This document shows, one piece after another, positions 25,957-33,964 of a stretch of DNA of 64,000 nucleotides. The stretch is from Gloeocapsopsis dulcis (GTDB taxonomy: Bacteria > Cyanobacteriota > Cyanobacteriia > Cyanobacteriales > Chroococcidiopsidaceae), in contig NZ_CP119968.1 of the NCBI RefSeq assembly GCF_032163395.1, forward strand, positions 853,501 to 917,500, given 5' to 3'. Each line of letters opens with the position of its first letter. Positions within the stretch are counted from its first letter, which is position 1. Made by a program: the position numbers and the translations under genes. The notes under the pieces were generated by a model. It was not told the DNA's origin. It saw nothing but the letters and a program-made list of their open reading frames with translations, and ran no database searches.

Positions 25957-27664
25957 ATGATTTCTCAGTTTCCGCAATGTGAGAATTTGTCAGAGCAGGT
26001 TGAAAGTCTATTCCAATTATTGTACCAAGAACCTACGCTGCGTACTCAAGATACATCTTCGGTACAGTCTTCGCTACGCAAAGTTGTTTCACCGACGTTT
26101 GAGATTGTGTTTGCTGGGGCGTTTAGCGCTGGTAAATCAATGTTGATTAATGCGCTGTTGGAACGCGAACTCCTTTATAGTGCTGAAGGACACGCTACAG
26201 GAACTGAGTGTTATATCGCTTATGCTGAACCTGAGTCGGAAAAAGTTATTCTCACTTTCTTGAGTGAAGCGGAAATTTGCGAACAAGCTGAGGCGTTGTG
26301 TCAGCGTTTAGGTTTAACTGCGTAGGTTAAAGTAAACCAACCTGAAGTGATTAACTTGCTGCGTCAAGGATGCGAACTAATTGTTCAACAAGAAGGTGGC
26401 GAGAGTAAGTCAGAACGCGCCAAGCAAGCGAAGGCGTTGATTTTACTATTAGAAGGTTTTGTAGCAAATCGCGATCACATCCATAACACCAATAATGCCA
26501 CGTATTCGATGGAGCAGTTTCACTTTTCTAATTTGAAGGAAGCTGCAAGTTATGCGCGTCGTGGGAGTAACAGTGCAGTTTTAAAGCGCGTTGAGTATTA
26601 CTGTCATCATCCTCTTTTACAAGATGGCAATATCTTAATCGATACACCTGGAATTGATGCACCGGTACAAAAAGATGCGGAACTTACATATCGCAAGATT
26701 GAACATCCCGATACTTCAGCGGTTGTCTGCGTACTCAAACCTGCTGCTGCTGGTGATATGACAAAGGAAGAAACCGAGTTACTCGAAAAAATGCGGGGTA
26801 ATTCGGGAATCCGCGATCGCGTTTTTTATGTCTTTAACCGCATTGATGAGACTTGGTACAATACACAACTACGACAACGGTTGGATGATTTAGTTATCTC
26901 GCAGTTTCAAGATAGCAACCGCGTTTACAAAACGAGTGGATTACTCGGATTTTATGGTAGTCAGATTAAACAAACGAGTGGTAGCGATCGCTTTGGTTTA
27001 AATTCCATATTTGCTGAAAGTGTCAAGGGAATCGACAGCAAAGAGGAAACACCACAATTCATCAGTGAGTTTAATCGCTACTGTGCTAATTCGGGCAAGC
27101 TTTCACCAAGTAAGTTTCGCATTTCGGTGAATAGTTACGAAACACCAAACGAAAACTATGTCCGAATTTTGGCAGAACAAAGTATGCCACTGATCAATCA
27201 GTTAATTGCAGACAGTGGTATTGAAGATTTTCGGAGTGCGATTACTAAATATCTAACTCAAGAGAAACGCCCGCAGCTATTTGCGACTTTAGCCAATGAT
27301 TTACAACCGTTGTGTATCAGTCTGCGAAAACATTATATGGATGCACAGCGCGAATTGGATAGTCAACCGCGTGAAATTGGTGCAATGAAAGCGCGAGAAC
27401 TCGAACTTCTTAGCCAGCAGTTACAACAAACTAGAGCAAGAAGTAGAAGAAAAAATTAGAAGGAATGAGCGATTACTAGCAGAGATTCAAGAAAAAATAG
27501 CAACATATAACCAAGCAACTACTGGAATAAATAGCTGTTTACAAGCAATGCATTTACATGAGCATTTGCTACCTGTATTTGCTCATAACAATACTTCTTT
27601 AGCTCATGCTGACTCGAAACTCAATGGAGCCAAGGTTCTAGAAAATAACTTTACGTATAGTTAA
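25957..27664 (+). pseudogene. dynamin-family GTPase pseudogene
   Basis: A dynamin-like large GTPase reading frame interrupted twice. The first segment (25957-26325) has the P-loop AGAFSAGKSMLINAL and ends at an in-frame TAG. The same frame resumes at once (VKVNQPEVINL) and runs to 27459 with DTPGID (G3) and NRID (G4). Then a +1 shift continues as KLEQEVEEKIRRNERLL to a stop at 27662. A single C-to-T change (CAG to TAG) and a one-base indel explain both lesions. Bacterial dynamin-like proteins remodel membranes. Decay here fits the broken KGK, IS and HNH remnants that follow. Confidence 0.85.
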
Positions 27665-27717
27665 ATTGTTTTCTTGAATCGATAATTCAAACAAGATGAA
27701 TTAGAAAAACAAAGAAT

Positions 27718-28119
27718 ATGGCTAATAATTTTAAGATTCTAGACGCTGATCTTTTGCACAAAGATGCTGTTGTTTCATTTTTTAAATCAATGTTTAAAGT
27801 CGGTGAACTTGCTTCATTATCAAGTGACATATTTTGTAATTCAGGGTTAAAAGAGTTAAACAATAGGCTGAATGCTTGGGGAAAAGGAGTGATACCATCA
27901 GGAAATAATAATGAGTGGATTAATAATGGTAAATAATGCGAAATCCTTGTTCCTGGTGATAAAGGTTGGCAAAAGGGAAGATTAAGAATTAAAGTGATTT
28001 TAGAATTTTGTCCTGATGAACCAGAAATTAAAGAGGCATTGGAAGAAAACTTTACACAAACCAATCAAAAAGAACAATCACTTGATGATATTCGACAAAA
28101 AATAAACCAAGTTAACTAA
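27718..28119 (+). pseudogene. KGK-domain protein gene with an internal stop
   Basis: The first part (27718-27936) has the KGK-family opening (LLHKDAVVSFFKSMFKVGEL) and ends at a TAA. The frame continues directly with CEILVPGDKGWQKGRLRI and LEFCPDEPE, the family's conserved C-terminal core, to a true stop at 28117. One base substitution thus splits the gene. KGK domains occur almost only in cyanobacteria and are of unknown function. Unless the stop is suppressed, the short product lacks the defining core. Confidence 0.82.
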
Positions 28120-28141
28120 AAAATATTAGGAGAAAATAAAA

Positions 28142-28363
28142 ATGAACTCTGAATTTAACAGTTTAGAACGTGAAGACGTTGTATCTGTGTACTCTAGTCA
28201 AATTTTTGTAAATAACCGAACTTTCACAATTAATGAGTTTATCACTACAATGATGCCGATGATAAAAGACAAAACAGGAACAACTTGGACAGAAGAAAAA
28301 GCTAACTGGTTTGGGGAAGGAATAGAACGTTTCGCGGCTGTCCCCACTTTCAACCGAAGGTAA
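28142..28363 (+). pseudogene. KGK-like gene truncated by IS200/IS605
   Basis: Begins 22 bp after the previous KGK stop, with AGGAGA 6 nt before ATG. LEREDVVSVYSSQIFVNNRTF resembles the KGK opening, and WFGEGIE is where the family would continue into its CEVL...KGW core. Instead, from about 28336 the sequence becomes the left end of an IS200/IS605 element, giving a foreign tail RFAAVPTFNRR. I assign KGK by pattern and by position next to another KGK gene, with moderate confidence. Confidence 0.6.
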
Positions 28364-28370
28364 GGTGGGG
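28342..28370. repeat. IS200/IS605 left-end hairpin
   Basis: CCCCACTTT pairs with AAGGTGGGG (9 bp, one G-T) around an 11-nt loop, as expected for the structure TnpA recognises at the left end. Confidence 0.7.
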
Positions 28371-28410
28371 TAGGTGCTTCGGCAAGACGGAATGAAATGT
28401 AGTCTTGCAA

Positions 28411-28815
28411 CTAATCTGGGACTTCCTGTGACTTGATATAAGCTTTGATTTTCTCAATTGGTGCGCCTCCAGTTGACGCTACATAATAGGAGCCAGACCA
28501 CAGCACTGGCTTGTTGTAAAACTGTCCCAAATGGGATTCAAACTCTTTACGCAAAATTCGACTAGATGCGCTTTTTAAACTGCCGATAAAAGCAGATATA
28601 TTGTTGTCTGGGTGTAAATCAACTAATGCGTGTATGTGGTCTGACTCCCCTGAAAACTCGACAAGTATAGAGTTAGTCTTGCGGCATACCTGCGCAAATA
28701 TTTCATTCATCCGTTCCAGCATAGGAGCAGATATAGCTTTACGTCGATACTTAGTAACAAAAACAAGGTGGAGGTGAATTGAGTAAACAGAGTGTGAACC
28801 TTTTCTAGGTTGCAT
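28411..28815 (-). CDS. tnpA: IS200/IS605 transposase TnpA
   Basis: A 134-residue Y1 HUH transposase. The HUH motif is HIHALVDLHP at about 60-63, and the catalytic Tyr lies in the C-terminal helix (KIKAYIKSQ). It cuts and rejoins single-stranded DNA at the element ends as a dimer. Length is normal for the family. Its start codon lies back-to-back with the divergent tnpB start region, so the two genes share a short promoter region. Confidence 0.94.
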   Translation of the reverse strand: MQPRKGSHSVYSIHLHLVFVTKYRRKAISAPMLERMNEIFAQVCRKTNSILVEFSGESDHIHALVDLHPDNNISAFIGSLKSASSRILRKEFESHLGQFYNKPVLWSGSYYVASTGGAPIEKIKAYIKSQEVPD

Positions 28816-28841
28816 TGACTTATGGTGCGACTCAACGGAAG

Positions 28842-30104
28842 ATGAGTCTTATGCTAACACGTCGCGTTACCTTCAGACTTTACCCAACTCGTAGCCAGCA
28901 GGACATTCTACACTACTGGTGCAAGTTGCATTGCAGTTTGTATAACGCGGCAGTGTATAACCGAAAAACCCAGTATCAAAAGTTCGGTCACTCTGTTTCC
29001 TACTTTGAGCAGCAAAACTGTTTGCCTGCCTTCAAGGAAGTATGGACGGAGTACAAGCCCCTCGGTTCTCATGCCCTCCAAGCGACATTAAAGCGAGTGG
29101 ATTTTGCTTTTACCCGATTCTTTAAAGGATTGGGCGGCTACCCTAAATTCAAGGCTTCTCGCCACTATTCGGGATGGACTTACCCAGACAAGCAATCTTG
29201 GAAAGCACATACTACCGGAGTTAACGGCAGCTTAGAGTTAGCCAACTTGGGAAGTATCGCCATGAGGGGCAAGGCTAGGACGTGGGGAACGCCAACTACT
29301 TGCACAGTCCTTTGTCGCAATGGGAAATGGTACGCATCGATTACGGTGCAGTGCGAACCCACAAGAGAGACTGGGAGTGGTGCAGTCGGTATCGATTTGG
29401 GGTGTAAGGATGTGATTACTCTCTCTACTGGGGAGAAGATTGCTAAACCTGACTTTATCAAAGAGGGGCAGCAAAAAGTCAAGGCTGCATCTCAGAGGTT
29501 GAGACGCAAACGCGCCCCCAACCGCAATAAAAAGATTAAAGCTTCACGTCGATGGCGCAAGGCAAGGCAGCAGGTTTCTAAACTACAACGCAAAGTAGCC
29601 TGTCAGCGCGAAAACTGGCTACATCAAACAACCAGCAGCATAGTTAGCAGTAATAGCCTAGTCGCTGGGGAACAACTTAATGTTAAAGGTATGACCCGCA
29701 AGGGGAAGAAGCGAAAAAAGCAAAAAGCAGGACTAAACCGAAGCATCTTGGAAGTCGGCTTTGGCACGATTGGAGATTTGCTTACCTACAAGCAATCAGA
29801 GGCAGGCGGATTCTACGTCGAGTCCCCCACCAAAATTCTAAAGCCAACGCAACGGTGCGCTAAGTGTTGGGAACTAACACCCAAAACATTAACTGACAGG
29901 GTTCATGTTTGCTCTAATCCTGCTTGCCAGCATACCGAAGACAGAGACATTAACGCTGCCCAAGTTAATTTAATTTGGACAAGGGGTAAGGAACTTGCCT
30001 CTTCAGTCGTGGAGTCGTCTAGCTCTACTTCGTGCGGAAGCATGAAGCAACTAGGGGCGTTGAGACGACAGAAACTCGCCGTTCAACGAAGTAACGGTGA
30101 GTAG
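28842..30104 (+). CDS. tnpB: IS605 OrfB-type RNA-guided nuclease TnpB
   Basis: About 420 residues with all TnpB hallmarks: an N-terminal helix-turn-helix/wedge region, RuvC-I Asp in GIDLGCKD, a RuvC-II-region Glu in VAGEQLNVKGM, a four-Cys zinc ribbon (CAKC, CSNPAC) and RuvC-III Asp in DRDINAAQVNL. TnpB is a programmable DNA nuclease, ancestor of Cas12, guided by an omega RNA from the element's right end. The stop codon lies in the right-end hairpin, so mRNA and omega RNA overlap. ATG 28842 or 28851, both after CGGAAG, are better starts than the upstream TTG. There is no evident inactivation. Confidence 0.93.
   Translation: MSLMLTRRVTFRLYPTRSQQDILHYWCKLHCSLYNAAVYNRKTQYQKFGHSVSYFEQQNCLPAFKEVWTEYKPLGSHALQATLKRVDFAFTRFFKGLGGYPKFKASRHYSGWTYPDKQSWKAHTTGVNGSLELANLGSIAMRGKARTWGTPTTCTVLCRNGKWYASITVQCEPTRETGSGAVGIDLGCKDVITLSTGEKIAKPDFIKEGQQKVKAASQRLRRKRAPNRNKKIKASRRWRKARQQVSKLQRKVACQRENWLHQTTSSIVSSNSLVAGEQLNVKGMTRKGKKRKKQKAGLNRSILEVGFGTIGDLLTYKQSEAGGFYVESPTKILKPTQRCAKCWELTPKTLTDRVHVCSNPACQHTEDRDINAAQVNLIWTRGKELASSVVESSSSTSCGSMKQLGALRRQKLAVQRSNGE
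30074..30102 (+). repeat. IS200/IS605 right-end hairpin, probable omega RNA 3' scaffold
   Basis: ACTCGCCGTT and AACGGTGAGT (one mismatch) form a hairpin overlapping the tnpB stop codon. In TnpB systems the right end is the 3' scaffold of the guide RNA, and the bases just beyond the element end act as guide. Confidence 0.65.
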
Positions 30105-30106
30105 TT

Positions 30107-30253
30107 CATACAGATCTCACCATAGATCACATCATTCCTCTGGCTCGTCGTGGTAAAAACGATATTAGTAACTTACAAACTCTCTGCCGTCACTGCAACC
30201 AGCGCAAAACGCATCACCTCGATCCCCGATATCAGCGCCACTATAATCTCTAA
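30107..30253 (+). pseudogene. HNH endonuclease 3' remnant
   Basis: About 48 codons in frame from the IS edge to a TAA: DLTIDHIIPLARRGK, NLQTLC and HCNQRKT form the second half of an HNH nuclease (DH-x2-P, N, and the CxxC half of the zinc site). The first half with the other CxxC and a start codon is absent: the left side of the element carries a different gene. Family context suggests a homing or restriction-type nuclease or a McrA-like protein. Confidence 0.75.
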
Positions 30254-30347
30254 TTTCCCCTGTGTTCTCTGTCTTTAAAAGCAAGGCGTTGCAACACAAC
30301 TATATATTAAAGTAAATCCCAAACCATCTTGACTAGAGGCGAAAGCC

Positions 30348-31541
30348 ATGAAGTTTAATCTACTCCAACCAAAACGTATTTTTTGGGCGAGTATCTCTTC
30401 TGTCATCCTCCTTTTTCCTCTTTCTGGCTTAGCTGTAACTGTAGAAGCAGTGCCAAATCCCCGTAAAGAATATGGCGGTTGGGTAACTGATATGGCAGGA
30501 ATTCTCAGCGACGAGACAGAAGCCCAAATCAATCAGATGATTTCTGAATTAGAGGCAGAAAAAGGTACGGAAATGGCAGTAGTCACTGTGCCAGAAACAA
30601 GCCCTGCTGCATCACCGAAAACATTTGCCACAGAATTGTTCAATTATTGGGGCATTGGTAAGCAAGGACAGGATAATGGCGTATTGTTTTTGATCTCCGT
30701 AGGCGATCGCCGCGTAGAAATTGAAACAGGTTACGGTGTGGAAGCAATTTTACCCGACGCCAAAGTAGGCAATATTATTGATACCCAAATTATCCCCCAT
30801 TTTAAAAAAGGGGATTTTGCAGGCGGTACGCTGGCAGGAACCAAAGCATTGATCGTGGTTCTTAAGTCCAATCAACCATCATCAGAAAATCAGGTAGCAC
30901 CTCCAAATACGCAAACAACTCCAGATAATACAGTTGATGGAATGTTATGGGGAGTGGTTTTAGCTGGAGGTGGAATATTAGCACTGACAGCAGGAAGCGC
31001 TGTTTACTTAAGTCGTCCTCGTAAAAATTTCATCACACCAGAAGGGCGCACCCGTAAAGGTGAAGGCAATTACACTTTTTTATGTGCTGATTGCCAACAA
31101 CCAATGGAACAAGTAGAAGATTCTACAGTCCAACCCTATTTGAGTAAACCAGAGGTAGTAGCACAAAACCTAGGCAGTGTCAAATTTCAGGGTTGGAAGT
31201 GTCCTAGCTGCAGTCAGAAGCAAACTGGCGACGGATTCCATCTTGTCGCCCAAGAGTCTCATTTCTCCGGATTTCGGCAATGTCCTCACTGTCAAGAATT
31301 AACTATCACTCGTAACGAGAAGACTGTTATATCACCAACTCAATACAGTTCTGGAAGGCGACTCATTACTGATGAGTGCCACAGTTGTTCTTACTATCGC
31401 CAGCAGGAAGAAATAATTCCTCCTTTGCCGCCTCCACCTCCTCCGCCTCCTCCCAGTAGTTCTTGGGGTAGTTCTGGTGGAAGCGGTGGTAGCTTTGATG
31501 GTGGTAGTAGTGGTGGTGGTGGTGCTGGCGGTAGTTGGTAA
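30348..31541 (+). CDS. TPM domain protein with zinc ribbons and Gly-rich tail
   Basis: A 397-residue exported membrane protein. The signal/anchor segment is at 10-30, the TPM domain (about 40-185) has MAGILSDETEAQIN and VGDRRVEIETGYGVEAILPD, and a second membrane segment is at about 203-222. A cytosolic region contains CxxC pairs (CADC, CPSC, CPHC, CHSC), suggesting two zinc ribbons. It ends with a proline run and a Ser/Gly-rich tail of the YgcG type. TPM proteins are often encoded beside LemA, as here (6 bp gap). The tail repeats make a low-complexity frame on the opposite strand. Confidence 0.85.
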   Translation: MKFNLLQPKRIFWASISSVILLFPLSGLAVTVEAVPNPRKEYGGWVTDMAGILSDETEAQINQMISELEAEKGTEMAVVTVPETSPAASPKTFATELFNYWGIGKQGQDNGVLFLISVGDRRVEIETGYGVEAILPDAKVGNIIDTQIIPHFKKGDFAGGTLAGTKALIVVLKSNQPSSENQVAPPNTQTTPDNTVDGMLWGVVLAGGGILALTAGSAVYLSRPRKNFITPEGRTRKGEGNYTFLCADCQQPMEQVEDSTVQPYLSKPEVVAQNLGSVKFQGWKCPSCSQKQTGDGFHLVAQESHFSGFRQCPHCQELTITRNEKTVISPTQYSSGRRLITDECHSCSYYRQQEEIIPPLPPPPPPPPPSSSWGSSGGSGGSFDGGSSGGGGAGGSW

Positions 31542-31547
31542 AATCTT

Positions 31548-32315
31548 ATGAATAATCAAGATAAAAGAATTCCCGAAGATATTGCCCCAGAAGTGCTAGA
31601 GTTAGCCTCGCGCAACTATGCCAATCATACTCAAAGTTATTCAGCTTCAGAGTTAGTAGCCGCAGGCAAAGAAGTTGATATTCCTGCCGAGTTCATTCAG
31701 CAAGCAATTCTGGATGTACAAGCAAGGCACAAAAAACAGCAACAGCAACAACAGCAATTAGCCCACCTGCGTCAAAGACTACTGATTGCTGCGGCTGGGA
31801 TGGTAGCTGCTTTAAGTGTTTGGAGTGTCTGGACTTACAACTCTATTTCTAGTAGTAACTCAAGAGTAGAAGCAGCTTGGGCACAAGTTGAAAATCAACT
31901 CCAGCGCCGTGCTGATTTAATCCCTAATCTTGTCAATGTCACTCAAGCTTATGCCGAACAGGAAAAAGAGTTAGTTACTTTATTAGTGCGATCGCGCCAA
32001 GCTTACTTGCAAGCGACAACTCCTGATCAAAAAGTTGCTGCAACAGTCCAAGTCAATCAAGCAATCGATCGTTTCCGCGATTATGCCACTGCTAATCCCC
32101 AATTACAATCAAGTCAATTGTTTACCAATCTTCAGTACGAACTCGCGGGTACGGAAAATCGGTTAGCTGTAGAAAGAATGCGTTATAACCAAGCAGTGCA
32201 AGCTTACAATCAAAAAATTCAAAGTTTTCCTAACGTCTTAGTTGCCAACTCTCTAGGGTTTGAGAAGAAAGACTTTTTCCAAGCTACAAATACTAATGTT
32301 CCCACAGTTCCTTAA
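31548..32315 (+). CDS. LemA family protein
   Basis: A 255-residue LemA protein with an unusual extra ~75 N-terminal residues before its membrane segment (LLIAAAGMVAALSVWSVW). The LemA core follows: YNSISSSNSRVEAAWAQVENQLQRRADLIPNLV, the helical repeats, then ELAGTENRLAVERMRYN and FPNVLVANSLGF. The N-terminal part (ELASRNYANH, AGKEVDIPAEFIQQAI) is helical and ends in a Gln-rich run. LemA function is unknown; it is usually membrane-bound with an external helical bundle. It is co-transcribed with the TPM gene. Confidence 0.87.
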   Translation: MNNQDKRIPEDIAPEVLELASRNYANHTQSYSASELVAAGKEVDIPAEFIQQAILDVQARHKKQQQQQQQLAHLRQRLLIAAAGMVAALSVWSVWTYNSISSSNSRVEAAWAQVENQLQRRADLIPNLVNVTQAYAEQEKELVTLLVRSRQAYLQATTPDQKVAATVQVNQAIDRFRDYATANPQLQSSQLFTNLQYELAGTENRLAVERMRYNQAVQAYNQKIQSFPNVLVANSLGFEKKDFFQATNTNVPTVP

Positions 32316-32343
32316 AAATAAAAATCATTAGATTCCTCCGCTA

Positions 32344-33312
32344 CTAAGCGCCGAAGCGATCACGATCATGCTGTTCTTCAAAATCTATGATTGGACCCTT
32401 CGGTACAATTCGATTAGGATTAATCTCAGTCATACTCATGTAATAGCCGCGCTTAGTGTATTCTAGATTGCACGTCGCTTTAAATTCAGGACGCTGATAG
32501 AGATCCTTTAGATAATTCCAGAGATGCGGATAGTCCATAATCCGCCGCAAATTGCACTTAAAGTGACTGTAATACACTAAGTCGAAGCGATACAGCGTTG
32601 TAAACATACAAATATCAGCTTCAGTGAGTTGATTTCCACATAAATAGCGCTGAAGACTTAGAATGGTTTCCCATTGATCTAAACTCTCGAACAGTTCAGT
32701 TACCGCATCTTCATAAGCTGCTTGCGAAGTTGCAAAACCAGCACGGTAGACACCAGCATTGATTGGCAGATAAATTGCATCAATTGTTTCATCAATCTTA
32801 TGCTGTAAGTCGCGTGGGTATAAGTCGATTTTCTGCGTTGCCAGTTCTGCAAATTCTACGTCAAACATCCGCATGATTTCGCGAGATTCATTATTGACGA
32901 TTGTTGAAGATTGCTTATCCCACAACACGGGAACTGTGACTCTTCCTGTATATTTGGGATCGGCTTTTACATAAACCTCTTGCAAATATTGAGTGTGATT
33001 TACTTCGTCAGGAATTGCCCCTGGTGCGTCACTAAACATCCAGCCCTTGTCCCCCATAATCGGATCAACAATAGAGACAGAGATGGCATCATTTAAGCCT
33101 TTGAGTTCTCGCATAATTAAGGTGCGATGTGCCCACGGACACGCCAAGGAAACGTAGAGATGATAGCGTCCTGCCTCTGCCTTAAATCTACTTTTTCCAT
33201 CAGCAGTCACGCGATCGCGAAACGTTGTTGGTGTTTCATGAAACTTCCCACTAGGATCTGATTTATTTCTGCCGGCTGTCCATTTGCCTGCAATCATCAT
33301 TCCTGACGTCAT
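32344..33312 (-). CDS. glutathionyl-hydroquinone reductase (Xi-class GST)
   Basis: A 322-residue Xi-class glutathione transferase of the YqjG/ECM4 type. The catalytic Cys is in SLACPWAHR at about residue 57, in a thioredoxin-like fold, with a helical C-terminal domain (DICMFTTLYRFD). These enzymes reduce glutathionyl-hydroquinones using GSH. The start at 33312 has GGAG at 6-nt spacing. It is convergent with lemA, 28 bp away, and is probably monocistronic. Confidence 0.9.
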   Translation of the reverse strand: MTSGMMIAGKWTAGRNKSDPSGKFHETPTTFRDRVTADGKSRFKAEAGRYHLYVSLACPWAHRTLIMRELKGLNDAISVSIVDPIMGDKGWMFSDAPGAIPDEVNHTQYLQEVYVKADPKYTGRVTVPVLWDKQSSTIVNNESREIMRMFDVEFAELATQKIDLYPRDLQHKIDETIDAIYLPINAGVYRAGFATSQAAYEDAVTELFESLDQWETILSLQRYLCGNQLTEADICMFTTLYRFDLVYYSHFKCNLRRIMDYPHLWNYLKDLYQRPEFKATCNLEYTKRGYYMSMTEINPNRIVPKGPIIDFEEQHDRDRFGA

Positions 33313-33683
33313 AGTTTTCTCCTAACCTTGGGGCATTGCAAACTACAAAATCTATGCTTTGGAACCTTTGATGATTACTTCAGGATGACTTCTTTCTTTT
33401 CCTGAAAGATGTAAGTTTCTTAAATATCCTTTATCAAAGCTACTTTGCAGACAAACCCTCATACTCTAGTCGTACATTTGTTGTAGCACTTGCATGTAGT
33501 AAACTCACATTATTTGGAGAGATAGAATTTAATATTTTCTTCAGTCTTGATTATCTTCGAGGCGATCGCTGACTTAGTTATTAAGTATACAAAGTAATGC
33601 TTCTTTTCTATTAATATGGCGATCGCCCTTAGTACGAACTGACGTACCAAGTCAGTAATCAGACAGTTAAAACTCAACAACTC
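33313..33683. other. intergenic, no supported gene
   Basis: About 370 bp with HIP1 octamers. It should contain the GST promoter, since that gene starts at 33312. Nothing else recognisable. Confidence 0.4.
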
Positions 33684-33902
33684 ATGAAAAATTATCTGCA
33701 AACGCTTCTACACATTGCAATTATTATTGTGCTTCTTATTGTAGCCTTTCCCTGGTTATATGAGATGAAATCAAAAGCAGGTATTGATATTATCCCCAAA
33801 GTTCACGCCGGAACTCTAATAGAAAAATACACCAAAGGCATTGTTAAATGTAAGTGGCTTTATCCTTATTATTGTCACAGCGATCGCGCAAAAAATGCTT
33901 AA
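33684..33902 (+). CDS. small membrane protein, hypothetical (72 aa)
   Basis: One N-terminal membrane segment (about 9-25, LHIAIIIVLLIVAFPWL) is followed by a polar C-terminal part with two cysteines (VKCKW, YYCHSD). No family is recognised. A hairpin just after the stop is compatible with a real gene, but it also suits the opposite-strand gene, and there is no clear Shine-Dalgarno sequence. The call is tentative. Confidence 0.45.
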   Translation: MKNYLQTLLHIAIIIVLLIVAFPWLYEMKSKAGIDIIPKVHAGTLIEKYTKGIVKCKWLYPYYCHSDRAKNA

Positions 33903-33915
33903 TCAGAAAAAAGCA

Positions 33916-33948
33916 AAGGGAGACTGATCCAAGCTCCTGATCTCCCTT
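33916..33948 (-). terminator. terminator for the GH57 gene
   Basis: Perfect 8-bp arms AAGGGAGA and TCTCCCTT with a 17-nt loop. Read on the minus strand, a TTTGCTTTTTT tract follows, fitting termination of the GH57 gene that ends at 33965. It may act in both directions. Confidence 0.7.
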
Positions 33949-33964
33949 ACTTATTGTGACAATA

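Larger units (their letters stand above)
28336..30109. mobile_element. IS200/IS605-family element with tnpA and tnpB
   Basis: Two divergent genes encode the HUH tyrosine transposase TnpA and the RuvC-like nuclease TnpB, flanked by subterminal hairpins (28342-28370 and 30074-30102) and no inverted terminal repeats. This is the single-strand peel-and-paste IS605/IS608 organisation. Both proteins look intact. Exact ends are approximate. The left flank is a KGK-like gene and the right flank an HNH nuclease remnant, so the element joins two unrelated gene fragments. Confidence 0.88.

Noticed and set aside
33510-33701. 63-codon frame on the minus strand
   Set aside because: Overlaps a better + strand candidate, is AT-rich and lacks a Shine-Dalgarno sequence.
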